55,009 nt of DNA from NCBI GenBank assembly GCA_016707685.1, contig JADJHE010000028.1:1-55009 (forward strand), read 5' to 3'. The notes beneath the pieces were generated by a model that was given only the letters and a program-made list of their open reading frames with translations, did not search any database and was not told where the DNA came from. A program made the position numbers and the translations under genes. Of this stretch, positions 17,840 to 26,480 are shown piece after piece (position 1 is the stretch's first letter; each line of letters starts with the position of its first letter). The DNA comes from Bacteroidota bacterium (lineage in GTDB: Bacteria > Bacteroidota > Bacteroidia > 2-12-FULL-35-15).

Positions 17840-19027
17840 ATGGCTAAAGAAAAATTCGACCGTTCCAAACCACACGTAAACATCGGAACAATTGGTCACG
17901 TTGACCACGGTAAAACTACCTTAACCGCAGCAATCACTGTTGTATTAGCTGAAAAAGGTTTATCTGAAGTAAGAGATTTCTCTTCAATCGATAACGCTCC
18001 TGAAGAAAAAGAACGTGGTATCACGATCAACACTTCTCACGTTGAGTATTCTACAGCTAACCGTCACTACGCTCACGTTGACTGTCCAGGTCACGCGGAT
18101 TACGTAAAGAACATGGTTACTGGTGCTGCTCAAATGGACGGTGCAATCTTAGTTGTTGCTTCTACAGATGGTCCAATGCCACAAACTCGTGAGCATATCC
18201 TTTTGGCTCGTCAGGTTGGTGTACCTAAAATCGTTGTATTCATGAACAAAGTGGATATGGTTGACGATCCTGAATTATTAGAATTAGTTGAAATGGAAAT
18301 CCGTGAGTTATTATCTTTCTATCAATTTGATGGAGATAACACTCCAATCATCAAAGGTTCTGCTTTAGGTGGTTTAAATAAAGATGAGAAATGGATGCCA
18401 AAGATCATGGAATTAATGGATGCTGTAGATACATACATCCCATTGCCTCCACGTGAAACTGAAAAACCATTCTTGATGCCAGTTGAGGACGTATTCACTA
18501 TCACAGGTCGTGGTACTGTTGCAACAGGTAAAATCGAAACAGGTGTTATCAACTCAGGTGATGAGGTTGAAATCATCGGTATGCAAGATGAAAAATTAAA
18601 ATCTACTATCACAGGTGTGGAAATGTTCCGTAAAATCCTTGATAGAGGTGAAGCAGGTGATAACGTAGGTTTATTGTTACGTGGTATTGATAAAAAAGAT
18701 ATCCGCAGAGGTATGGTTATCGTTAAACCAGGTTCAATCACTCCTCACACTGAATTCAAAGCTGAGATCTATGTATTGAAAAAAGAAGAAGGTGGACGTC
18801 ATACTCCATTCCATAACAAATACCGTCCTCAATTCTACTTACGTACAACTGACGTTACAGGAGAAATTGAATTACCAGCAGGACGCGACATGGTTATGCC
18901 TGGCGATAACGTAACTATCACAGTTAAATTAATCGTACCAGTAGCTATGGACAAAGGTTTACGTTTCGCTATCCGCGAAGGTGGACGTACTGTAGGTGCA
19001 GGTCAGGTAACTGAAATCATCAAGTAA
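17840..19027 (+). CDS. tuf: Elongation factor Tu
   Basis: 395-residue GTPase that delivers aminoacyl-tRNA to the ribosome. P-loop GHVDHGKT near residue 19, switch region ERGITINTSHVEY, DCPGHADYVKNM and MNKVDMVDD are all present, followed by domain 2 (TGRGTVATGKIETG) and domain 3 (YRPQFYLRTTDVTG). Codon choice is visibly more biased than in most neighbours (few rare codons), as expected for a highly expressed gene. It follows four tRNA genes in one transcription unit. The 114-base leader holds a small hairpin (17757-17773) without T tract. Confidence 0.98.
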   Translation: MAKEKFDRSKPHVNIGTIGHVDHGKTTLTAAITVVLAEKGLSEVRDFSSIDNAPEEKERGITINTSHVEYSTANRHYAHVDCPGHADYVKNMVTGAAQMDGAILVVASTDGPMPQTREHILLARQVGVPKIVVFMNKVDMVDDPELLELVEMEIRELLSFYQFDGDNTPIIKGSALGGLNKDEKWMPKIMELMDAVDTYIPLPPRETEKPFLMPVEDVFTITGRGTVATGKIETGVINSGDEVEIIGMQDEKLKSTITGVEMFRKILDRGEAGDNVGLLLRGIDKKDIRRGMVIVKPGSITPHTEFKAEIYVLKKEEGGRHTPFHNKYRPQFYLRTTDVTGEIELPAGRDMVMPGDNVTITVKLIVPVAMDKGLRFAIREGGRTVGAGQVTEIIK

Positions 19028-19050
19028 TTTATTAAAAGAATAAGTATAGA

Positions 19051-19083
19051 CAGTAGGCAGTGGAAATCACTGCCTGCTGTTTC
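19051..19083 (+). terminator. Hairpin after tuf (terminator or processing site)
   Basis: 12-bp stem CAGTAGGCAGTG (19051-19062) with CACTGCCTGCTG (19068-19079), one G-U pair, loop GAAAT, then only a short TTT. The weak T tract suggests partial termination or RNA processing before tRNA-Trp and secE. Confidence 0.6.
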
Positions 19084-19142
19084 GTACTAAATACGGGTGA
19101 TGCCAAAATTGCAATCGGAATCATTAAATTTTGGAGTAATAA

Positions 19143-19213
19143 ACAGGTGTAGTTCAAGGGTAGAATAGAGGTCTCCAAAACCTTTGATGGGAGTTCGAAT
19201 CTCTCCACCTGTG
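19143..19213 (+). tRNA. tRNA-Trp (CCA)
   Basis: 71 bases. Acceptor ACAGGTG/CACCTGT with discriminator G, anticodon stem GAGGT/ACCTT around CTCCAAA gives CCA, T arm AGTTCGAATCT. Lies between tuf and secE. Confidence 0.95.
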
Positions 19214-19223
19214 CAAAAAAAAG

Positions 19224-19281
19224 TTCAACGTTGAAAGTTAAATGAGTTAAACCTCAAACTGTAAACTGAAAAACTTTAAAC
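19224..19281 (+). repeat. AGTT/AACTTT-rich leader with 12-bp palindrome, upstream of secE
   Basis: Starts with the perfect palindrome TTCAACGTTGAA (19224-19235) and continues with spaced GTTAAA, CTCAAACTG, GTAAACTG and AACTTTAAAC words. The same vocabulary recurs before rplK and rpoC. Confidence 0.5.
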
Positions 19282-19291
19282 AAAAAAGAAT

Positions 19292-19483
19292 ATGAGCAAA
19301 TTCAAAGAATATTTCAGCGAAACAACCAACGAACTTGTTCATAAAGTTAGTTGGCCAACTTGGAAAGAATTGCAAAGCAGTGCAATTGTTGTAATGGTAG
19401 CATCTGTAATTATTGCATTATTAGTGTTTGCAATGGATTTTACATTCAACAAAGGAATGGAAGCGATTTACCATTTATTTTAA
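19292..19483 (+). CDS. secE: Preprotein translocase subunit SecE
   Basis: 63-residue single-span membrane subunit of the SecYEG channel. The conserved cytoplasmic amphipathic segment ELVHKVSWPTWKELQSSA precedes the one transmembrane helix (VVMVASVIIALLVFAMDFTF). Typical short form; located between tRNA-Trp and nusG, the standard place. Confidence 0.95.
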   Translation: MSKFKEYFSETTNELVHKVSWPTWKELQSSAIVVMVASVIIALLVFAMDFTFNKGMEAIYHLF

Positions 19484-19505
19484 TAACTCGATATAATTTA
19501 TAAAA

Positions 19506-20072
19506 ATGAGCGAGCAAACAAAAACTGACACGGTAAAAAAGTGGTATGTGGTTAGGGCTATCAGTGGTCAGGAGAAGAAGGTAAAGCAATACATTGAAGT
19601 AGAAATTAATCGTTTGGGTTTAAGCAGTTATGTATCTCAAATATTAATTCCTACCGAAAAAATTTATCAAATCCGCAATGGTAAAAAGGTAAGTAAAGAA
19701 CGTCCTTTTTATGGTGGATATATTTTAATGGAAGCAGCTCTTGTAGGAGAGGTGCCTCACGTTATTAAAAACGTTACTGGTGTTATTGGATTTTTAGGAG
19801 AAACAAAAGGTGGAGAACCAGTTCCAATGCGCTTAAGTGAAGTAAACAGAATCTTAGGTACTGTTGATGATTTATCAGAAAGCGATGCTCAAATTAGCAT
19901 TCCATTCATCGTTGGTGAAACTGTTAAAGTTACAAATGGTCCTTTCAATGGCTTTACTGGTACTATCGAAAAAGTAATTGAAGACAAGAAAAAATTAGAA
20001 GTAATGGTGAAAATTTTCGGAAGAAAAACACCTTTGGAGTTAGGATATTTAGAAGTAGAAAAAGAAAGTTAA
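19506..20072 (+). CDS. nusG: Transcription termination/antitermination factor NusG
   Basis: 188 residues. NGN domain (KWYVVRAISGQEKKVKQYIE, FYGGYILMEA, VTGVIGFLG) and C-terminal KOW domain (VGETVKVTNGPFNGFTGTIE, FGRKTPLELGYLEVE). Binds RNA polymerase near the clamp and links it to Rho and to ribosomal protein uS10. Adjacent to secE as in most bacteria. Confidence 0.97.
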   Translation: MSEQTKTDTVKKWYVVRAISGQEKKVKQYIEVEINRLGLSSYVSQILIPTEKIYQIRNGKKVSKERPFYGGYILMEAALVGEVPHVIKNVTGVIGFLGETKGGEPVPMRLSEVNRILGTVDDLSESDAQISIPFIVGETVKVTNGPFNGFTGTIEKVIEDKKKLEVMVKIFGRKTPLELGYLEVEKES

Positions 20073-20221
20073 TAAATAAGAGTTTAAAGTTAAGGAGTAT
20101 AAAGTTGAACGTTGGGCTTCCACCAATCATTAAACTTGAAAACGGTGACAAACTTTGAACATAAATCACTAAGTAAAAAGAATAAAGTAAAAGTAGCTGT
20201 TGAATTTTACACAGAAGAACC

Positions 20222-20250
20222 TTGAACTTTAAACTTTGAACTTTCAAACT
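20222..20250 (+). repeat. Heptad repeat of TTxAACT type in the rplK leader
   Basis: Four consecutive 7-base units (TTGAACT, TTAAACT, TTGAACT, TTCAAAC) end 11 bases before the rplK ATG. The 189-base nusG-rplK interval also holds scattered relatives (TTTAAAGTT, AAAGTTGAACG, CAAACTTTGAAC). Confidence 0.65.
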
Positions 20251-20261
20251 AAAAAAAGAAA

Positions 20262-20705
20262 ATGGCAAAAGAAGTAAGTGCAATGATTAAGTTGCAAATA
20301 AAAGGTGGAGCAGCAAATCCTTCCCCGCCGGTAGGACCTGCATTAGGTTCGAAAGGTGTTAACATCATGGAGTTCTGTAAGCAGTTCAATGCTAGAACAC
20401 AAGATAAAGCTGGTAAAGTAATTCCAGTTGTAATCACTGTTTATAATGATAAATCATTTGAATTTATCACTAAAAACCCTCCAGTTGCAGTATCATTATT
20501 AGAAATCACGAAAGTAAAAGCTGGTTCAGCTGAATCTAACCGTAAAAAAGTTGGAACTGTTTCTTGGGATCAAATCCGTACAGTTGCTGAAGGAAAAATG
20601 CCTGACTTAAACTGTTTCACTATTGAATCAGCAATGAGTATGGTTGCGGGTACTGCTCGTAGTTTGGGATTGACCGTTACTGGTGAATCACCATTAAAAA
20701 AGTAA
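20262..20705 (+). CDS. rplK: 50S ribosomal protein uL11
   Basis: 147 residues. N-terminal domain with MIKLQIKGGAANPSPPVGPA and GSKGVNIMEFCKQFNART, C-terminal RNA-binding domain ending VAGTARSLGLTVTG. Part of the GTPase-associated centre. Starts an rplKA unit after a long repeat-rich leader. Confidence 0.97.
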   Translation: MAKEVSAMIKLQIKGGAANPSPPVGPALGSKGVNIMEFCKQFNARTQDKAGKVIPVVITVYNDKSFEFITKNPPVAVSLLEITKVKAGSAESNRKKVGTVSWDQIRTVAEGKMPDLNCFTIESAMSMVAGTARSLGLTVTGESPLKK

Positions 20706-20719
20706 TTTAACCAGATGGA

Positions 20720-20742
20720 GCTTTTCCTTCAATGTGAAAAGC
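20720..20742 (+). promoter_or_regulatory. Hairpin between rplK and rplA
   Basis: GCTTTTC (20720-20726) pairs with GAAAAGC (20736-20742), loop CTTCAATGT. No T tract, so not a terminator. It could be an L1 translational operator or an mRNA processing site; both are guesses from position. Confidence 0.35.
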
Positions 20743-20767
20743 GTTTGTACATCATAATTTTAATAAA

Positions 20768-21463
20768 ATGCCAAAAATTAGTAAAAAAAGAAAGGTTGCC
20801 CTTTCTAAATACGATGCTACAAAATCGTATTCGTTAGCAGAAGCTGCAAAGCTTGTTAAAGAAATCACCTCAACAAAATTCGATTCATCTGTTGACATTA
20901 GCGTACGTTTAGGAGTTGATCCTCGTAAAGCAAATCAAATGGTTCGTGGTTCTGTATCATTACCTCACGGAACTGGTAAAACGTTAAAAGTATTAGTACT
21001 TTGTACACCTGATAAAGAAGCGGAAGCAAAAGCTGCTGGTGCTGATTTCGTTGGGTTGGATGAATACGTTGAAAAAATTAAAGGTGGTTGGTTAGAAATT
21101 GATGTTGTTATTGCAACGCCAAGTGTTATGGGTAAAATAGGAGCTATTGCTCGTGTTTTAGGACCACGTGGTTTAATGCCAAATCCAAAAACAGGAACTG
21201 TTACAATGGACGTAGCTAAAGCAGTAACTGATTCAAAAGCTGGTAAAATCGACTTTAAAGTTGACAAAGCTGGTATTGTTCAATCTTTAGTTGCGAAAGT
21301 ATCTTTCGACAGCAACAAGATTGCAGATAACGCGAATGAGTTGTTACAAACAATTATGAAATTAAAACCTTCATCTGCAAAAGGTGCTTACGTAAGAAGC
21401 GTATACATGAGCTCTACAATGAGTCCAAGTATCCAAATCGACACGAAGTTTTTAGGTCAATAA
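20768..21463 (+). CDS. rplA: 50S ribosomal protein uL1
   Basis: 231 residues. Seen: SVDISVRLGVDPRKANQMVR, GSVSLPHGTGKTLKVLVLC, the signature ARVLGPRGLMPNPKTGTVT and the C-terminal SSAKGAYVRSVYMSSTMSP. Builds the L1 stalk and in many bacteria represses its own operon. Confidence 0.97.
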   Translation: MPKISKKRKVALSKYDATKSYSLAEAAKLVKEITSTKFDSSVDISVRLGVDPRKANQMVRGSVSLPHGTGKTLKVLVLCTPDKEAEAKAAGADFVGLDEYVEKIKGGWLEIDVVIATPSVMGKIGAIARVLGPRGLMPNPKTGTVTMDVAKAVTDSKAGKIDFKVDKAGIVQSLVAKVSFDSNKIADNANELLQTIMKLKPSSAKGAYVRSVYMSSTMSPSIQIDTKFLGQ

Positions 21464-21530
21464 TTTAATAATTAATAAAAACCATTAACATTTACAACGG
21501 CTTCCACGGAGTAAATAAATTTAAATAAAA

Positions 21531-22028
21531 ATGAAAAAAGAAGACAAATCAAAAATAATCGATTCTCTAGTAGAACAGCTTAATGCAAACACTAAGATCT
21601 ACTTAGCAGATTGTTCTTCTTTATCTGTTGAAAAAATTAACCAATTCAGAAGATCTTGTTTCAACAAAAACATTTCGGTAGCAGTTGTAAAAAACACATT
21701 GCTTGAAAAAGCCTTAGAAAGAGCAGAAGATAGCCGTTTAGTAGGTTTGATTCCAGCATTAAAAGGTGCAACAGCAATTATGTTTACCGAAGTAGGAAAC
21801 GCTCCTGCGAAGTTAATTAAGGAATTTAGAGGTAAAGGCGATAGACCTATTTTAAAAGGTGCATTCGTTGAAGAAACAATCTACTTAGGTGATGATCAGT
21901 TAACTGCTCTTGCAAACATTAAGAGCAAAAACGAACTTATCGCGGATGTGGTTGCATGACTTCAGTCTCCTGCAAAAAGAGTTATCGGAGCTTTGCAAGC
22001 AAAATGCAGAGAAAAAGACGCAGCTTAA
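21531..22028 (+). CDS. rplJ: 50S ribosomal protein uL10, interrupted by an in-frame TGA
   Basis: Anchors the bL12 stalk. The reading frame encodes 142 residues up to a TGA at 21957-21959 and then continues in the same frame for 22 more codons (LQSPAKRVIGALQAKCREKD) to TAA at 22026-22028. LQSPAKRV is the conserved start of the C-terminal helix that holds bL12, so the natural protein is about 165 residues. Leu (TTA) or Gly (GGA) at the TGA position would each need one base change. TGA serves as a normal stop elsewhere in the window, for example after the NSS transporter. A base error or true nonsense mutation are both possible; error is more likely because the truncated protein would lose most bL12-binding residues. 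Confidence 0.9.
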
Positions 22029-22095
22029 TTTGCAAACAGTTTAAAGAAAGAAAAAGTAAAAAATTAATTAGTAACAATTTTAAAAATCAAATACA

Positions 22096-22467
22096 ATGGC
22101 AGACGTAAAAGCAATTGCTGAACAGTTAGTAAATTTAACTGTTAAAGAAGTGCAAGAATTATCAACAATCTTGAAAGACGAATATGGTATCGAACCAGCA
22201 GCAGCAGCAGTTGTTGTAGCAGGTGGTGCAGCAGGCGGAGACGCAGCAGAAGCTAAAACATCTTTTGATGTTATTTTAGTAGATGCAGGTGCAGCTAAAT
22301 TAGGTGTTGTAAAAGTTGTAAAAGACTTAACAGGATTAGGATTGAAAGAATCTAAAGATCTTGTTGATGGTGCACCAAAACCAGTTAAAGAAGGCATCTC
22401 TAAAGAAGAAGCTGAAGCATTGAAAAAACAATTAGAAGAAGCAGGAGCAAAAGTTGAGATTAAATAA
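22096..22467 (+). CDS. rplL: 50S ribosomal protein bL12
   Basis: 123 residues with N-terminal dimerisation domain (IAEQLVNLTVKEVQELSTIL), Ala/Gly-rich hinge (AAAAVVVAGGAAGGDAAEAK) and the C-terminal factor-binding domain (FDVILVDAGAAKLGVVKVVK, DLTGLGLKESKDLVDGAPKP). Followed by a large hairpin before rpoB. Confidence 0.97.
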   Translation: MADVKAIAEQLVNLTVKEVQELSTILKDEYGIEPAAAAVVVAGGAAGGDAAEAKTSFDVILVDAGAAKLGVVKVVKDLTGLGLKESKDLVDGAPKPVKEGISKEEAEALKKQLEEAGAKVEIK

Positions 22468-22490
22468 GCTGTTTCTGATACAACATTAAT

Positions 22491-22537
22491 GTCATAACCT
22501 CATTATCCTTCGAAAGAAGGGTGATGAGGTATATGAC
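22491..22537 (+). promoter_or_regulatory. Large GNRA-capped hairpin between rplL and rpoB
   Basis: GTCAT, ACCTCAT, TAT and CCTTC on the left (22491-22511) pair with GAAGG, GTG, ATGAGGT and ATGAC on the right (22516-22537), with wobble pairs and a small bulge, closed by a GAAA tetraloop. No T tract follows at once; TTTTTT comes 16 bases later. The place matches the rplL-rpoB attenuator/RNase III site of E. coli, which lowers rpoBC expression relative to the ribosomal genes. Confidence 0.65.
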
Positions 22538-22586
22538 TTTAACTGTATAGTTGTTTTTTAACTTATTAACCTTAATACTTAGCACC

Positions 22587-25500
22587 TTGGCTCAAAATAA
22601 AAAACCTCAGAGAATTAGTTTTGCATCTATTAAAAGTCAAATAGAGTACCCTGACTTTTTAGATATTCAACTTCAATCGTTTCAAGACTTTTTTCAGTTA
22701 GAAACTACTTCTGAAAACCGTCAAAACGAAGGACTATACAAAGTTTTCGCAGAAAACTTTCCTATTTCCGATGCACGAAATAATTTCGTGTTAGAATTTT
22801 TAGATTATTTTATTGACCCTCCACGTTACGCTATCGAAGAGTGTATCGAGCGTGGATTAACATACAGCGTTCCGCTTAAAGCGAAATTACGTTTGTATTG
22901 TACAGACCCTGAACATGAAGATTTTGAAACAATCGTTCAGGATGTTTATTTAGGTACTATTCCGTACATGACTCCAAAAGGTACTTTCGTTATCAATGGA
23001 GCTGAACGCGTTATCGTATCTCAATTACATCGTTCACCAGGTGTTTTCTTTGGTCAAAGCCGCCATGCTAACGGTACAAAATTATATTCTGCTCGTGTTA
23101 TCCCTTTCAAAGGATCATGGATTGAATTTGCTACCGATATCAACAGCGTAATGTATGCTTACATTGATCGTAAGAAAAAATTACCGGTAACTACCTTGTT
23201 AAGAGCTATCGGTTTTGAAAGTGATAAAGAAACCTTGAAATATTTGGTTTAGCTGATGAATTAAAAGTTAGCAAAGCTGCCCTAAAAAATGCTGTAGGTC
23301 GTAAACTTGCTGCACGTGTTTTAAAAACATGGATTGAAGATTTCGTTGATGAGGATACCGGAGAAGTTGTTTCTATCGAGCGTAATGAAGTTATCATTGA
23401 TCGTGCAACAATCTTAGAAGAAGGTCACATCGATATGATTATTGATGCAAATGTAAAATCAGTTATCTTACACAAAGAAGAGGTTAACTCTGCTGATTAT
23501 GCAATCATCTATAACACATTACAAAAAGATACGTCTAACTCTGAAAAAGAAGCGGTTGAGCATATCTACCGTCAGTTACGTAATGCCGAACCACCAGATG
23601 AGGAAACAGCCAAGGTATTATTGACAAATTATTCTTTTCTGACAAACGTTACGATTTAGGAGAAGTTGGTCGTTACCGTATCAACAAAAAATTAAATATC
23701 AATACACCTGCTGATGTTAAAACATTAACAAAAGAGGACATCATTTTAATCATTAAGTATTTGATTGAATTGATCAACTCAAAAGCAGATGTGGATGATA
23801 TTGACCATTTGAGTAACAGACGTGTGCGTACAGTAGGTGAGCAATTATATGCTCAATTTGGTGTAGGTTTAGCACGTATGGCTCGTACTATTCGTGAGCG
23901 CATGAACGTTCGTGATAACGAGGTATTTACTCCAACTGATTTGATTAATGCTAAAACATTGTCATCAGTTATCAATTCGTTCTTCGGAACAAATCAGTTG
24001 TCTCAATTTATGGATCAAACAAACCCTCTTGCAGAAATCACGCACAAGCGTAGACTTTCAGCACTTGGGCCTGGAGGTTTATCTCGTGAGCGCGCTGGTT
24101 TCGAGGTTCGTGATGTTCACTACACCCACTACGGTCGTTTGTGTACAATCGAAACTCCTGAGGGACCAAATATCGGTTTGATTTCTTCTCTTTGTGTATA
24201 CGCTAAAATTAACAAGTTAGGATTTATCGAAACTCCATACATGACTGTTACAAACGGTAAAGTGGACATCGAAAAATCTGTTACTTATTTGAGCGCTGAA
24301 GAAGAAGATCAAAAACAATTGCACAAGCAAATGCTCCGGTTGATGCGAAAGGTAAATTCTTAGATGCAAAAGTTAAAGCACGTTACGAAGGTGATTTCCC
24401 GGTTGTAGAACCAGAGAAATTACATTTAATGGACGTTGCTCCTAATCAAATTGCATCTATTGCAGCATCATTAATTCCTTTCTTGGAACATGATGATGCT
24501 AACCGTGCATTGATGGGATCAAACATGCAACGTCAAGCAGTTCCATTATTACGTCCAGAAGCACCAATTGTAGGTACAGGATTAGAGCCTTTAGTTGCTC
24601 GCGATTCTCGTGTATTGGTTAATGCTGAAGGCGAAGGAGTTGTTGAATACGTTGATGCAAATGAAATTGTTATCCGTTACAACAGAACAGATGATGATCG
24701 TTTAATCAGTTTTGATGACGATATCAAACGTTACCAATTAACGAAATTCCGCAAAACCAACCAAAGTACTTGTATCAACTTAAAACCAATCGTTAAAAAA
24801 GGCGAGAAAGTTTCTAAAGGACAAGTATTATGCGAAGGTTATGCAACTCAAAATAGGGAATTAGCATTAGGAAGAAACCTTAAAGTAGCATTCATGCCAT
24901 GGAAAGGTTACAACTTTGAGGATGCGATTGTAATTTCTGAGAAAGTAGTTCGTGAAGATATCTTTACATCTGTTCACATTGATGAATATTCATTAGAGGT
25001 GCGTGATACAAAACGTGGTTTAGAAGAATTAACTTCTGATATTCCTAACGTTTCTGAAGAAGCAACAAAAGATCTTGATGAAAACGGATTAATCCGTATT
25101 GGTGCTGAAGTAAAAGAAGGTGATATTTTAATTGGAAAAATTACTCCTAAAGGAGAAACGGATCCTTCACCAGAAGAAAAACTTTTACGTGCTATCTTTG
25201 GTGACAAAGCTGGTGACGTTAAAGATGCTTCATTAAAAGCGCCTCCATCATTACGTGGAGTTGTTATCGACAAAAAATTATTCTCAAGAGCAATTAAAGA
25301 TAAAAAATCGAAAGCAGAAGAAAAAGCAATTGCTTGAGAAAATCGATAAAGAACACAGTGTTGAAGTAGCTGCATTAAAAGCAAAATTAATTGAAAAATT
25401 AAACGTGCTTGTTAATGGAAAAACTTCTCAAGGAGTTCAAAATGTATTAAAAGAGGAAGTGATTGGAAAAGGCGTTAAGTTCACTCAAAAAGCGCTTGAG

Positions 25501-26403
25501 AAAATCGACTTTGCTACAGTTAATCCAAGCAAATGGACTACTGATAAAGATGTAAATGATCAAATCAAAATGTTGTTGCATAACTACAGCATTAAATTCA
25601 ACGATTTGTTAGGTGCATTCAAACGTAAGAAATTTGCAGTAACAGTAGGTGATGAGCTTCCAGCTGGAATTATTCAACTTGCTAAAATTTACATTGCTAA
25701 AAAACGTAAATTAAAAGTAGGTGATAAGATGGCGGGTCGTCATGGTAACAAAGGTATTGTTGCTCGTATCGTTCGCGATGAAGATATGCCATTCTTAGAA
25801 GATGGAACACCGGTAGATATCGTGTTAAATCCATTGGGTGTACCTTCTCGTATGAACTTGGGTCAGATTTATGAAACTGTATTAGGTTGGGCTGGACAAA
25901 AATTAGGAGAGAAATTCTTCACACCAATTTTTGATGGTGCTTCAACAGAGCAGTTAAACGAATGGACAGACAAAGCAGGTTTACCTCGTTTTGGCCGTAC
26001 ATACTTAACTGACGGTGGTACAGGTGAACGTTTCGATCAACCAGCAACTGTAGGTGTTATCTACATGTTGAAATTAGGTCACATGGTGGATGATAAGATG
26101 CACTCTCGTTCTATCGGACCATACTCACTTATTACACAACAACCGTTGGGTGGTAAGGCACAGTTTGGTGGTCAACGTTTTGGTGAGATGGAGGTTTGGG
26201 CACTTGAAGCATTTGGCGCTGCTAACATTCTTCAAGAAATCCTTACAATCAAATCGGATGACGTTGTTGGACGTGCTAAAGCATACGAAGCTATTGTTAA
26301 AGGTGAAAATATGCCAACTCCAGGTATCCCTGAATCATTCAACGTATTGTTGCATGAATTAAGAGGATTAGGATTAAACATTTCACTTGATAAAATATGG
26401 TAA
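22587..26403 (+). CDS. rpoB: RNA polymerase beta subunit (four frame breaks)
   Basis: About 1272 codons, a normal length for Bacteroidota RpoB, read across four 1-base frame breaks: A run at 23238-23240 (one missing; restores LKIFGLADELKV), 23612-23613 (one missing; restores AKGIIDKLFFSDKRYD), 24311-24315 (one missing; restores QKTIAQANAPVDAKG) and 25321-25325 (one extra). Conserved blocks are intact: IPYMTPKGTFVINGAERVIV, the rifampicin-site region SQFMDQTNPLAEITHKRRLS, TPEGPNIGLISSL, KVGDKMAGRHGNKG and GGKAQFGGQRFGEMEVWALE. I prefer the TTG at 22587 (MAQNKKPQRISFASIK); a TTG at 22551 in frame would add 12 residues. There is no suitable ATG. The 3' end matches the family's usual end. Confidence 0.93.
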
Positions 26404-26437
26404 ATGGAAAAGTTTAAATTCCACTTTAAAAACTAGC

Positions 26438-26471
26438 AACTTTGAACTTTTAACTTTTTAACTTTTAAACT
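26438..26471 (+). repeat. Heptad/octad AACTTT repeat in the rpoC leader
   Basis: Consecutive units AACTTTG, AACTTTT, AACTTTTT, AACTTTTA ending 9 bases before the rpoC ATG. Same motif as before rplK. Confidence 0.65.
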
Positions 26472-26480
26472 AATTAAAAA

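Noticed and set aside
18322..18741. 139-residue minus-strand ORF inside tuf
   Set aside because: Shadow of tuf; the sense strand is unambiguous EF-Tu.
21464..21530. L10 leader (ribosomal autoregulatory RNA) before rplJ
   Set aside because: Only 67 A/T-rich bases with no stable stem or kink-turn pattern.
21957..21959. TGA in rplJ as recoded sense codon
   Set aside because: TGA ends other genes in the window (for example the NSS transporter), and no other in-frame TGA interrupts conserved genes without a frame change.
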